This document shows, in pieces, positions 34,865-42,645 of a DNA stretch of 64,000 nucleotides. The stretch comes from Bacillota bacterium (GTDB lineage Bacteria > Bacillota > Clostridia > Christensenellales > UMGS416). Numbering within the stretch: the stretch's first letter is position 1; each line of letters opens with the position of its first letter. The stretch covers positions 1-64,000 of the forward strand of contig JAEZSC010000004.1 in the NCBI GenBank assembly GCA_023422005.1. Direction: 5' to 3'. Both the position numbers and the translations under genes were made by a program. Below the pieces are notes generated by a model, which made no database searches, was not told the DNA's origin, and was given only the letters and a program-made list of their open reading frames with translations.

Positions 34865-35692
34865 CTATATCGTAATTTGATCTCCCGTGGATAGGGATTG
34901 GATCGATTCGCCCATCTCCTCCTTCAACAGAAGGTAAGGTTGGACGCCGGTGCAGTGGCAGGTATAGAACATTGCCCGCGTGCCGGCAAGGCGGTGGCCG
35001 AGCGCATGGATCAGGGCGGGGGGCTCGTTAAGGCCGGCCGAACCGCGAACCAAGTGAAAGCCGCCGATCACACAGTCTGGCAGGCGGCCTGCAAGCTCCT
35101 GGAAGCGTTGAAGGATGTTGACGATGCCGGCATGTGCGCAGCCCGACAGCAGCACTGCGTTTCCGTATTCGCGGAGGATGAGGTTCTGCTCGTGCGCAAA
35201 AGGGTCGGGGAGCAGGGTGCCTCCGTGCCGCATCAACAACCCTTGGTTTGCGGCAGGTGCGAAATAACCACCGCACTCCACCCCGGCAAACAGCTCCAGC
35301 TCCTCGTCAATGACCAAGTGTTTGCCAGCAAATACTAAGCGTTCGCTGGCAAGTAGGGACGGCTCCAATCCGATGTAGCGTGTTTCACCATTAGCCCGTT
35401 GGGAGTAGTGCTCCCCAAACGCCGCACGGTTCAGGTATATCCGGGCCTTCTCGTTGACACCCAGGAACGCCTTTAGCCCACCGCCGTGGTCATAATGGCC
35501 ATGAGAGATGACAACCGCATCGACGGCCGACAAACCCACATCCAGCTTGGTCGCGTTTTGCACAAAGAGTTCACTCGCGCCGGTATCGAAGAGCAACTTG
35601 TGCCGCTGTGTTTCGATGTAGAGGCACAAGCCGTGCTCGCTGCCCAGTTCGGGTATGTTCGACGTATTCTCCACCAGTACCCTGATGATCAT
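34865..35692 (-). CDS. MBL-fold metallohydrolase (7,8-dihydropterin synthase-like)
   Basis: A 275-residue metallo-beta-lactamase-fold protein. The metal motif is ISHGHYDHGGG (about residues 65-75), with a later LSGCAHAGIVN and C-terminal CHCTGVQ. This arrangement resembles the archaeal/clostridial group that includes dihydropterin synthase-like enzymes. I start at ATG 35692, which overlaps the upstream TGA (ATGA), not at the GTG at 35701. Its partner genes are all MinD/NifX types, so a role in cofactor handling is inferred. Confidence 0.82.
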   Translation of the reverse strand: MIIRVLVENTSNIPELGSEHGLCLYIETQRHKLLFDTGASELFVQNATKLDVGLSAVDAVVISHGHYDHGGGLKAFLGVNEKARIYLNRAAFGEHYSQRANGETRYIGLEPSLLASERLVFAGKHLVIDEELELFAGVECGGYFAPAANQGLLMRHGGTLLPDPFAHEQNLILREYGNAVLLSGCAHAGIVNILQRFQELAGRLPDCVIGGFHLVRGSAGLNEPPALIHALGHRLAGTRAMFYTCHCTGVQPYLLLKEEMGESIQSLSTGDQITI

Positions 35693-36573
35693 CTGCCGCA
35701 CCCATTGCCTTCTGGGAACAGGAGTTCCATCGTTGCGCCGAAGACGCCCCTCACCGCCCGACCCGAAGCGCAGTCCCTGTCTACGATGGACTGTCCGGCG
35801 TTGGTAGCTTTGACCGCATCGGGGTCAAACGGGATTCTCCCGACGAATGGAATTGCCTGTTCCCGGCACAGTGCCTCGATCTGGTCGGTGATCGCGGGGC
35901 TCGCATCGGCCTTGTTGACGCAGACCGCCGCCTTGGTTCGGAAAATTCCGGCGGTTCTCAGAATGCGTGCCATGTCGCTGATGCCCGAAATGGACGGCTC
36001 GGTGACGACCAAAACCATATCCGCGCCGCTCATGGAAGCGATGACCGGGCAGCCAATGCCGGGTGAACCATCAATGACGGCGAGATCTACGTTCCGCGCG
36101 GCGGCATTCATTCGATTCTTCACCTCAGACACCAGCTTCCCCGATGTTCCCGCACCGGTTTTCTGCCTCGCCGTGGAGAAGATCGCGTCGCCGCTCTTAT
36201 ATAGAGCAAGCTCCCCGGCGACGGAGGGTTGCATCGAAACGGCTCCCGCGGGGCATACGGCCTCGCAGACCCCACAGCCCTCGCAGGCAGACGCGTCCAC
36301 GCGGTACCCCACCTCCTGCAAGATTGCACCAAAACGACAGTGTTGCGCGCAAAGCCCGCAGAGCGTGCAGGATGCGGAGTCAATGACCGCCTTGGACAGC
36401 CCGTCATACGCTGTGCGTTCAGGCGCATCGGGATGCTTCATGACCAGATGGAGGTTGGGGGCGTCCACGTCGCAGTCCGCATAGGCCTTGGCATTGGCTA
36501 GGCGGATGAAGGCGCTGGCAACTGTCGTTTTCCCGGTGCCGCCTTTGCCGCTAAGGATGACAAGCTGCTTCAT
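35689..36573 (-). CDS. MinD-superfamily ATPase with inserted 2x[4Fe-4S] ferredoxin domain (1)
   Basis: A 294-residue protein. Walker A is LSGKGGTGKTTV at residues 5-16. A bacterial ferredoxin domain is inserted at about residues 65-105, with SCTLCGLCAQHC and CEGCGVCEAVC giving eight cysteines. The ATPase fold resumes with VIDGSPGIGCPVIAS and VTEPS. Pairs of such ATPases accompany NifX-like proteins in the ORP complex of sulfate reducers. AAGGAGG precedes the ATG, and it overlaps the neighbouring paralogue by 23 bases. Confidence 0.9.
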   Translation of the reverse strand: MKQLVILSGKGGTGKTTVASAFIRLANAKAYADCDVDAPNLHLVMKHPDAPERTAYDGLSKAVIDSASCTLCGLCAQHCRFGAILQEVGYRVDASACEGCGVCEAVCPAGAVSMQPSVAGELALYKSGDAIFSTARQKTGAGTSGKLVSEVKNRMNAAARNVDLAVIDGSPGIGCPVIASMSGADMVLVVTEPSISGISDMARILRTAGIFRTKAAVCVNKADASPAITDQIEALCREQAIPFVGRIPFDPDAVKATNAGQSIVDRDCASGRAVRGVFGATMELLFPEGNGCGR

Positions 36574-37408
36574 GTTGCGCCTCCTTTGCGACGGTTTGCA
36601 GCAGGGTGGAGAAGAGCGCCCGATACCGGTCGCTTTCCCGAGCCGCGATCTGTGCGCTTGCGTTCAGGTTGCCGAGTTCGCTGTCATAGGGAATGCTGCC
36701 AAGGATTGGGATGCCACGCACGATGCAGAACGCCTCTGCCGGATTCGGCTGATCCAGGCACTTGTTCAGGATTACGCCGTATGGTATATGGAAGAGAGCC
36801 ACCAAGTCACAAACCATCGCCAGGTTATGGACGCCAAACACCGTCGGCTCGGCTACCAGAACGCAATAGTCCGTGTCCCGAATGCTCTCCATAACGGTGC
36901 AGGCACTGCCGGGCGGACAATCGATGAAGGTGAGGGGAGCGTCGGACACACTGCCTTCTAGCAAGCGGCGGATGACCCCAACGCCCGATGCTTCGCCGAC
37001 GTTCATCATGCCCGTGCACACGGTCACCGAGCCGGAGAGGCCCGTTTGAATGCTCCCGATCGACTTCTCCCTCTCAGTGATGGCACCCTCCGGGCAAAGC
37101 AGCACACACCCACCGCAGGAATGGCACACTTCCTCAAATACCAGCACCTTGTTTCGGGCATAGGCCAGCGCATTGAATTTGCAGAAGTTGGTGCATTTGC
37201 GGCAGCCGCTGCACCGCCCGGCATCCACCATGGGGATGGGGATGAAGACCTCTTGCGTGTGAACCATCTCCGGCCGAAAAAACAAATGCCCGTTCGGTTC
37301 CTCCACATCGCAGTCGATGTAGGTAGCCTCTCCTGCTGCCGCAGCCAGATTGACCGAGACCAGCGTTTTCCCCGTCCCGCCTTTGCCGCTGAGTACCGCG
37401 ATTCTCAC
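36551..37408 (-). CDS. MinD-superfamily ATPase with inserted 2x[4Fe-4S] ferredoxin domain (2)
   Basis: A 285-residue paralogue of the previous protein. Walker A is LSGKGGTGKTLV. The ferredoxin insert shows CSGCRKCTNFC and CHSCGGCVLLC, and FIDCPPGSACT is the switch region. The real start is the GTG at 37408, which overlaps the NifX stop (GTGA); the longer frame only reads through the NifX gene. Two such ATPases in tandem probably form a heterodimer. Confidence 0.9.
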   Translation of the reverse strand: MRIAVLSGKGGTGKTLVSVNLAAAAGEATYIDCDVEEPNGHLFFRPEMVHTQEVFIPIPMVDAGRCSGCRKCTNFCKFNALAYARNKVLVFEEVCHSCGGCVLLCPEGAITEREKSIGSIQTGLSGSVTVCTGMMNVGEASGVGVIRRLLEGSVSDAPLTFIDCPPGSACTVMESIRDTDYCVLVAEPTVFGVHNLAMVCDLVALFHIPYGVILNKCLDQPNPAEAFCIVRGIPILGSIPYDSELGNLNASAQIAARESDRYRALFSTLLQTVAKEAQHEAACHP

Positions 37409-37776
37409 GCTTGCCCCCCATGGTGGTGGAACCCGGCGTGGATTTCGCCTAACGGGGAGAGTTGACCGGCGAGGTACGCGCGAATGTTGTCCATGGCCGT
37501 TCCAGGCTCCGTTTTGCATATCCGTATGCCTGCGGCAGCAAGCACGGCCTCAGCGTTCTCACCGCAGCGGGGCGTCAGCAACACCTCGGCATCTTGGTCA
37601 ACGATGTTCTGGGCCGCCTTGACCCCGGCACCGCCTTGGCTTGCCGCGGCACTGTTATCGATAAACACGCTCTGTTCGGAATCGGTCTGGTATATAAGAA
37701 AATAAGGCGCCCGCCCAAACGACGGACAGACCGCCGTCTTGTCGTTGTTCTCATCGACCGGCAATGCGATTTTCAT
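37405..37776 (-). CDS. NifX/NifB-type dinitrogenase iron-molybdenum cofactor-binding domain protein
   Basis: A 123-residue single-domain protein (KIALPVDENNDKTAVCPSFGRAPYF, later LTPRCGENAEAVLAAAGI) ending in HAGFHHHGGQA. The fold binds Fe-S or Mo-containing clusters. No nitrogenase genes are in view, so it is probably a carrier or complex subunit, as in the ORP system. It overlaps DUF134 upstream and the MinD-like gene downstream by four bases each. Confidence 0.87.
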   Translation of the reverse strand: MKIALPVDENNDKTAVCPSFGRAPYFLIYQTDSEQSVFIDNSAAASQGGAGVKAAQNIVDQDAEVLLTPRCGENAEAVLAAAGIRICKTEPGTAMDNIRAYLAGQLSPLGEIHAGFHHHGGQA

Positions 37777-38171
37777 GAACCCTCTCCATTTCTGGGGCTA
37801 TATTCCTCCATATTGTCCATGTGCCCTCTGCCGCGCCGGTGCCTGTGGCAGCCTCTGCCGCTGCAGCCGGGCCCCATGCCGTCGCAGAGCCTATATTCCC
37901 CGCCTTCAATCCATAGCATTTTCCCATTCACCAGGGAATTGGCCAGCTTCTTTCTCGCCGCGTCGTAGATGCCCTGTACGGTTGTGCGCGCGATGTTCAT
38001 GTGCGCGGCACATTCCTCCTGGGTAAATCCCTCCAGGTCAATGAGCCGGATGGTCTCGTATTCGTCAACCATCATGTTGACGCTTTCCCCGTCGTCCATC
38101 CCGCCGAGGGGGCCAAAGCGGTTTTGCTCGGGCAGGGAGCAGACTTTTCTCCATTTTCTGGGTCTTGGCAT
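37773..38171 (-). CDS. DUF134 DNA-binding-type protein
   Basis: A 132-residue DUF134 protein. It starts MPRPRKWRKVC as family members do. A sigma-70 region-4-like helix-turn-helix follows (LEGFTQEECAAHMNIARTTV, about residues 46-65), and a Cys/Gly/His-rich tail closes it (CSGRGCHRHRRGRGH). It is the likely local regulator of the operon. The extended frame upstream is rejected because GGGGGAAAG lies directly before this ATG. Confidence 0.85.
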   Translation of the reverse strand: MPRPRKWRKVCSLPEQNRFGPLGGMDDGESVNMMVDEYETIRLIDLEGFTQEECAAHMNIARTTVQGIYDAARKKLANSLVNGKMLWIEGGEYRLCDGMGPGCSGRGCHRHRRGRGHMDNMEEYSPRNGEGS

Positions 38172-38229
38172 TCTTTCCCCCATTGTCGCAGGGAACCACC
38201 GGAGCGTCCTCCGGTCATTCCCCGGCACG

Positions 38230-38490
38230 TTATTCGTCAGTCAGTTGTTTGTCAATGAGTGCAATGCGCCGCTGCAGGAGTTCTTTCTGCTCCAGCAGCG
38301 TCTCTCTTTGGTTCAAGCTCTGCCAGCCGGCAGATGCCCTGCCAAAGCCACCCCGGAAGCCATTCCTGCGGCCTAGGCCAAGACCCAACCCGCAACCCCG
38401 TCCCACCGATTGGGAGCCGGCACATGGCCCCAGGCCTCTGCCTGTCATTGTTCCGAGCCCCTGTGGGCCGGTACCATCTCTACCGGGCAA
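38230..38490 (-). CDS. DUF5320-family small Gly-rich protein
   Basis: An 86-residue protein. The N-terminus MPGRDGTGPQGLGTMTGRG is the DUF5320 signature, then a Gly/Arg-rich stretch and a C-terminal coiled-coil-like helix (about residues 55-84). I choose the TTG at 38490 over the GTG at 38499: GGAGGTGA sits at proper spacing from the TTG but runs into the GTG, and family members begin with MPxGD/R. It is the first gene of the operon. Function is unknown, though DUF5320 genes often lie by NifX and MinD-like genes. Confidence 0.78.
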   Translation of the reverse strand: MPGRDGTGPQGLGTMTGRGLGPCAGSQSVGRGCGLGLGLGRRNGFRGGFGRASAGWQSLNQRETLLEQKELLQRRIALIDKQLTDE

Positions 38491-38510
38491 TCCGTTCACC
38501 TCCCTTGAGT

Positions 38511-38566
38511 TTGTGACATATGCTATCTACCCGCATGGTACACCCGTAACGGGCATATGTCAACAA
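38511..38566. promoter_or_regulatory. Inverted-repeat operator candidate flanking the -10 box
   Basis: TTGTGACATATGC (38511-38523) faces GCATATGTCAACAA (38553-38566); the nine-base cores GACATATGC/GCATATGTC are perfect. One arm overlaps the -35 box and the other lies past the start point, so a dimer bridging them could block or bend the promoter. DUF134 is a candidate binder. Confidence 0.6.
38535..38563 (-). promoter_or_regulatory. Promoter of the ORP-like operon
   Basis: On the minus strand TTGACA (38563-38558), a 17-base spacer and TACCAT (38540-38535). The DUF5320 TTG start is 45 bases further. A sigma-A promoter, unlike the sigma-54 control reported for the Desulfovibrio ORP genes. Confidence 0.7.
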
Positions 38567-38646
38567 CTTTTGAGAGAGCTTTTTCAGTTTTTTGCTATGA
38601 GAATACTCTGCGCTCATAGCGCAAAGGCCGGATCTGGGTTACCCGA

Positions 38647-38918
38647 TCAGGCCTTTGTCAGGATTGACACTAACAGTAGCTCAATGGCGGCGAAATTGAT
38701 GTCGCCGTTCTCCAATAAATATCGCTCATCCCATGGATGTGCTCGATCTTGCCGGCGAACATCTCGTGGGAACCTGTACGGATGGAACCGACCACGGTGC
38801 ACTCGATGTTCACTGGGCAATCCTCCAGGACAGGGGCGTTCACCTTCAGTCCATCGCTGACCTTATGTATGGATTTGATAATACAACCAAGGCAGAAGTA
38901 GCCACAAAAAGGTATCAT
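38647..38918 (-). pseudogene. Remnant of a flavin reductase-like (FMN-binding) gene
   Basis: On the minus strand one frame gives PVLEDCPVNIECTVVGSIRTGSHEMFAGKIEHIH and the next frame continues DERYLLENGDINFAAIELLL. Both match the C-terminal half of flavin reductase domain proteins (CPVNIEC, GSH-x-x-F-x-GE, ENG-x-I-x-F). A one-base frameshift near 38727 and loss of the N-terminal half show it is dead. The plus-strand frame over the same bases is a shadow. Confidence 0.7.
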
Positions 38919-39073
38919 GATAGCGCGTATGATAAAACAATTGTTATTGACGATAATGATTACATGTGGGTTTGGGCTAGATGAGTTCTATGTGCTCCAT
39001 CTTAATTTGATCAGTGCCAAAAGATGTTTTTCATTGAAATCAATCTATACGCTGTGCGTTTTATTTTAGGAAG

Positions 39074-39206
39074 AGTATAAGCAAAACACATACCCGCTGG
39101 AGAGCAGATAACGATTGAGGCCCCCGACGTAGAGACAGGGGCCTCAATTGCGTGTTATCAGCGTAGAGGCCAACTGGAATGGTAATCTGAGTTGCGTGTT
39201 ATTAAC
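39074..39206 (+). repeat. Intergenic palindromic repeat, copy E
   Basis: AGTATAAGCAAAACACATACCCG, then ATTGAGGCCCCCG with CAGGGGCCTCAAT, GCGTGTTATCAGCG, the shared GGAATGGTAATCTGA and terminal GTTGCGTGTTATTAAC. It is nearly identical to copy B, with a 17-base insertion after the first CCCG. Nothing else is recognisable in 38919-39260. Confidence 0.85.
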
Positions 39207-39260
39207 AACCTTTGGACTTCACCATTGGTTTCAGAGCTGCTCGTACTGCAATTTCCTTGC

Positions 39261-40094
39261 TCATTTATCCAATAGTGATCTTATTCTAGCTTCAGTATCC
39301 GATCCTGGTACAGGTACATGGGTAAACAATCTTAGGCCGGAATTGTCGGGGACATCAAAACAACTGCTTTCAAAGTCCAATTCCCCGGCGACAGGGTGGT
39401 TAAAATGTTTATATATACTGCTGTCGTCGATGATCTCGTGCAAAGGCCACCATTCGGCGAATTCAGTACTGTGTGACTTGAGGTCTTCAATAAACTCTAC
39501 AAGCCAAGGGTCTTCGATATATTTTCCGCATGTTAAGCGGAAACGGCCAAGCAGACTTTTCGCATAGAACTCCCAATTGTGATACAACCGTTTGAAATAA
39601 CCATCGGTGAACATCGCCCAAACAACATTGCGTTGCAGCGAGTTCATTTTTTCGAAATCACCCAGCAATATGCACGCCGCCTTGTTCCATGCTACCACAT
39701 TCCACCGTTGATCGGCGATAAAGGATGGGCAGAGGGCCAAACTGTCCAGAACGTGCTGCAATATCGGGTTTACTCTTTCCAGCTGCTCCGGGATATCTGC
39801 TGGAAGCGGTTGGTTTGCCAACCGGTATAGGTGTATGCGCTCCTGCTTATCGAGCAACAAGGCGCGCGAAAGGCTTTCTATCACCTGCGCAGAAACATGA
39901 ATGGTCCTACCCTGTTCCAGCCATGTATACCATGTCAGCCCGACGCCGGCCAACTGCGCGACTTCCTCTCTTCTGAGGCCGGGGGTACGGCGGCGCGTTT
40001 CTGAGGAAAGCCCCGCCTGCGACGCAGATATTTTTGCTCTGCGCGTTTTCAAAAAATCCGCCAGTTCCCTGTATCGATGTTCTTCCTGATTCAA
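39261..40094 (-). CDS. XRE-type regulator with MmyB-like ligand-binding domain
   Basis: A 277-residue regulator. An N-terminal helix-turn-helix (RRTPGLRREEVAQLAGVGLTWYTWLEQG, about residues 35-62) is followed by a PAS-like MmyB domain (SFIADQRWNVVAWNKAA, NVVWAMF). This family typically controls an adjacent divergent dehydrogenase or detoxification gene. It is divergent from the VOC gene with a palindromic operator candidate between them. Confidence 0.88.
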   Translation of the reverse strand: MNQEEHRYRELADFLKTRRAKISASQAGLSSETRRRTPGLRREEVAQLAGVGLTWYTWLEQGRTIHVSAQVIESLSRALLLDKQERIHLYRLANQPLPADIPEQLERVNPILQHVLDSLALCPSFIADQRWNVVAWNKAACILLGDFEKMNSLQRNVVWAMFTDGYFKRLYHNWEFYAKSLLGRFRLTCGKYIEDPWLVEFIEDLKSHSTEFAEWWPLHEIIDDSSIYKHFNHPVAGELDFESSCFDVPDNSGLRLFTHVPVPGSDTEARIRSLLDK

Positions 40095-40119
40095 CGGACA
40101 TCATCCTGCCTGATACTAT

Positions 40120-40135
40120 TTATACCAGTATAAAC
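40120..40135. promoter_or_regulatory. Palindromic operator candidate between XRE regulator and VOC gene
   Basis: Perfect TTTATAC-CA-GTATAAA (40120-40135). An overlapping CCAGT-ATAA-ACTGG (40126-40139) adds a second dyad. It lies in the 122-base divergent intergenic region. Confidence 0.55.
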
Positions 40136-40216
40136 TGGCTCCTATTTGTATTATAAATCTTGTTTTACGATATTACCAACGAACAATTCACCAATATTTT
40201 TAGGAGGAAGTCAGCT

Positions 40217-40585
40217 ATGAAGTATCTTTGGACAACGATCAACGTGGAAAACCTGGACGAATCGGTAACCTTTTATACCGAACTGGTGGGGCTCAGATTG
40301 CTCAAGCGTTTCCCTGCGGGACCGGGAGTGGAAATTGCTTTTTTGGGCAACGGCACAGACAACGAGACGCTGGTTGAACTGCTGGCAGACAGCAGCATCG
40401 GCACAATCGGTTTCAGCGAATTTATCTCCATGGGTTTCGCCGTCGACTCTGTGGATGTGATGCTGGAAACGGTGAAGGGCAAGAACATCCCTGTACATAG
40501 CGGCCCATTCGAAACGCCTGGCTTCAAGTTTTTCTGCATAAAAGATCCGGACGGTCTGGGTGTTCAGTTCTTCCAGCAAAAATAG
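40217..40585 (+). CDS. VOC-family (glyoxalase/bleomycin-resistance fold) protein
   Basis: A 122-residue VOC protein with N-terminal YLWTTINVENLDESVTFY and C-terminal FFCIKDPDGLGVQFFQ. His at the first metal position is replaced (TTINV rather than HT/H-x-x), so metal binding may be incomplete. GGAGGAAG precedes the ATG at 40217; the upstream in-frame ATG is rejected. The family spans lyases, dioxygenases and resistance proteins; the substrate is unknown. Confidence 0.82.
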   Translation: MKYLWTTINVENLDESVTFYTELVGLRLLKRFPAGPGVEIAFLGNGTDNETLVELLADSSIGTIGFSEFISMGFAVDSVDVMLETVKGKNIPVHSGPFETPGFKFFCIKDPDGLGVQFFQQK

Positions 40586-40624
40586 CAGATATGGGCTGGT
40601 GGTTTCTGCCAAGGAAGGGAACGC

Positions 40625-40795
40625 ATGGAACGAAAGATAGAGTTTGCTATTTTCTTGGACGGGGAATGTCCGTTTTACCGCCGAACGCTCGGTCGCTTTG
40701 CTGCAAGCGAAAGGAGCAAGCGTCACGGTAAGGCGGATGGAGCTAGGTTAGGTGGCCGCGGATCAGCCCATGAGCTTATCAGGATATGGGTTTGA
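40625..40795 (+). CDS. Short unassigned ORF (56 residues), possible gene remnant
   Basis: Begins MERKIEFAIFLDGECPFYRR with GGAAGGGAACGC upstream, then turns into a basic, low-quality sequence. It might be the start of a longer broken gene. I cannot assign a function, and it could be spurious. Confidence 0.3.
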   Translation: MERKIEFAIFLDGECPFYRRTLGRFAASERSKRHGKADGARLGGRGSAHELIRIWV

Positions 40796-40820
40796 GTCTT
40801 CAGTAAAATGGAGGACAATT

Positions 40821-42131
40821 ATGAAAGCTATTCTGAAAAATGTTGGGAAAGTCCTGTTGATGGTTCTTTTTGTCCCCGTTGAAATTCTCCTGCTGCTCTT
40901 TGGCACGGCGATATGGATACGTCTCCCGCCGCCGGCCAGCGCCCTGATGACAATACCAAAGCTTGTGTACCCCAACCTTGCAAATAAGGCCGCCATTCTT
41001 TATGCTGTCTTATTTGCTGTGATCGCGGCCGTTTTTCTTCTGAATCACTACAGGCATTTTCTGCATAGTGTCTTTGTCAAAACAGTCATGTGTATCTTTC
41101 TTGTCACTTTGTTGTTTTCCCTGTCCAGCAGTCTGGTGTATCTCGGGATACTCGGAACCACGAAGGTTGAATACACCCTCAACCACCCTGTACCCCAGTC
41201 GGATGGAGTCGGTACTTTGTTTCGCCCGGAGGACAGAATTTGCATCGATCTCGCTCAAGTTGTGAAGAACCAGCGTCCTAAAGTCTTCAAGCTTTATTTG
41301 CCCGACGGCAGCAAGACGCCTAGAGATGTCGTTATGTACCTGGCCTATGGAAATTGGCTCGCAACCGATGAAAAAAGTGTGGATTATCTCGTCGACGACC
41401 TGACGCGGCATGGATACGGAGTCGTGGTTTTTACTGGAAAAACAAGGCTCGACACGGATATTGTAGGAATGATCCAAGACATACGGGCGAAAGTCGCTTT
41501 CCTAAAGGAAAATTCAAGGGAGTACTGCATCGGGCACCTTTACCTTTCAGGAGGTTCGGCAGGAGCCAATTTGGCACTGCTGACTGCATATGCTTCGAGC
41601 TGCCCCGATTATGCTTCTGACGGATTGCCAGCCGATTTGGCAGTAGTAGATGGCGTTATAGCGTTCTATCCCGTGGTAGATATGATATACAACTACGATT
41701 ATTTCACCGAAAAAACAGAAAAGGATAGAAGTATTCTAGACAGGTTAGGGGATTCTATTTTTAGTATGCAGGACGTCAACGGGGCTAAGTCCATTCGCCA
41801 ATCCCACTTGATGGTTATGAAAATGCTTTTGGGCGGTGGTCCGGATGAGGGTACTTTCAAACACCTTTATGAGATCAGCTCACCCAACAGGTTTTTAAGT
41901 CCTGAAGCTCCACCGACGCTCTTTATTCAGGGCGCTCACGACAGTATGACACCGATTGAGCCCACAAGGGGTATGTTTGAAGATTTGAAAGAAATGGGTG
42001 CAGATACCGCTATTCTGGAGCTTCCATTTACTGATCACGCCTTTGACATGATCCTGCCCAGTGGGTCTGCTGTAACAATAAAGGTTCTTTCAAGCATTCA
42101 TGTTTGGCTGGATATGCACCGGCCTCAATAA
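40821..42131 (+). CDS. Membrane-anchored alpha/beta-hydrolase (esterase-like)
   Basis: A 436-residue protein. Three hydrophobic segments lie in the first 120 residues (about 10-32, 58-76 and 88-112). An alpha/beta-hydrolase domain follows with LYLSGGSAGANLALL (nucleophile Ser in GGSAG), GAHDSMTPIEPT (Asp) and FTDHAFDM (His), the full triad. GGAGGAC precedes the ATG at 40821. The substrate is unknown; neighbouring VOC and XRE genes hint at a detoxification cassette. Confidence 0.78.
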   Translation: MKAILKNVGKVLLMVLFVPVEILLLLFGTAIWIRLPPPASALMTIPKLVYPNLANKAAILYAVLFAVIAAVFLLNHYRHFLHSVFVKTVMCIFLVTLLFSLSSSLVYLGILGTTKVEYTLNHPVPQSDGVGTLFRPEDRICIDLAQVVKNQRPKVFKLYLPDGSKTPRDVVMYLAYGNWLATDEKSVDYLVDDLTRHGYGVVVFTGKTRLDTDIVGMIQDIRAKVAFLKENSREYCIGHLYLSGGSAGANLALLTAYASSCPDYASDGLPADLAVVDGVIAFYPVVDMIYNYDYFTEKTEKDRSILDRLGDSIFSMQDVNGAKSIRQSHLMVMKMLLGGGPDEGTFKHLYEISSPNRFLSPEAPPTLFIQGAHDSMTPIEPTRGMFEDLKEMGADTAILELPFTDHAFDMILPSGSAVTIKVLSSIHVWLDMHRPQ

Positions 42132-42258
42132 GCAAAGTGTCAGGAGGAATATACCTGGGAATTAATACAATCCTCATTGATGGAGCTGGTGTTGCCAGGC
42201 TGTCGGTGGGCCGTTATACCCAGTTGAGCGGCTTTCAGAGCACGAGCAGCGTATTGTT

Positions 42259-42305
42259 AGCAGAGCAGGCCATAAGCCTGCTCTGCTAGATTTCATGTTA
42301 TTAAC
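42259..42305 (+). repeat. Intergenic palindromic repeat, copy G (truncated by MITE)
   Basis: A perfect 12-base stem AGCAGAGCAGGC (42259-42270) with GCCTGCTCTGCT (42276-42287), then AGATTTCATGTTATTAAC. The stem sequence is wholly different from other copies but the tail is the same. The MITE begins directly after TAAC. The rest of 42132-42645 outside the repeat and MITE shows nothing I can assign. Confidence 0.7.
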
Positions 42306-42465
42306 CAAGCCGTGTGAAAACGAAAACCTGAAATTAGCATCCTCCACATCGGGCTATAGAAACGCCTCAATGCTGATGGATTAGTGTGAAATGAGGCCAA
42401 ATATGGCTGGCTTCCTCCACTTTAAGTAGGCTGTAAAGTGTGGCCCAGTGTTTTCACACAGCCTC
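42306..42465. mobile_element. 160-bp MITE with IS1182-like ends
   Basis: Left end CAAGCCGTGTGAAAAC (42306-42321) is identical to that of both IS1182-like copies; the right end, read inward, is GAGGCTGTGTGAAAAC (42465-42450). It is flanked by TAAC on both sides (42302-42305 and 42466-42469). The interior has no coding capacity. It is probably mobilised in trans by the IS1182-like transposase. Confidence 0.85.
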
Positions 42466-42645
42466 TAACACACCAAATAGAGAGGGCATTGAACTTTCTC
42501 TTCTGCCAACTGTACTAGCAATCCCACGGAACGCTGTAGGCGGCCGCACAGTGATGTCGCCGTTGTGCGTCGTTGTGGTGTGCGGGGGCACTTAGCTGAG
42601 GCCTAGCAGCCTTGGATTGTTCGTTGAGGAGATTATGATTATGAT

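Noticed and set aside
37405..37776. Nitrogen fixation locus based on NifX-like proteins
   Set aside because: NifX-fold proteins occur in many anaerobe clusters without nitrogenase; no nifHDK, nifE/N or radical SAM nifB is in the window.
38733..38984. 83-codon plus-strand ORF
   Set aside because: The opposite strand carries a recognisable flavin reductase remnant across the same bases, so this frame is most likely a shadow.
40625..40795. DCC-type thiol oxidoreductase from the DGECPF segment
   Set aside because: The second active-site Cys is absent (CPFY instead of C-x-x-C) and the remainder is not family-like; kept only as a low-confidence unassigned ORF.
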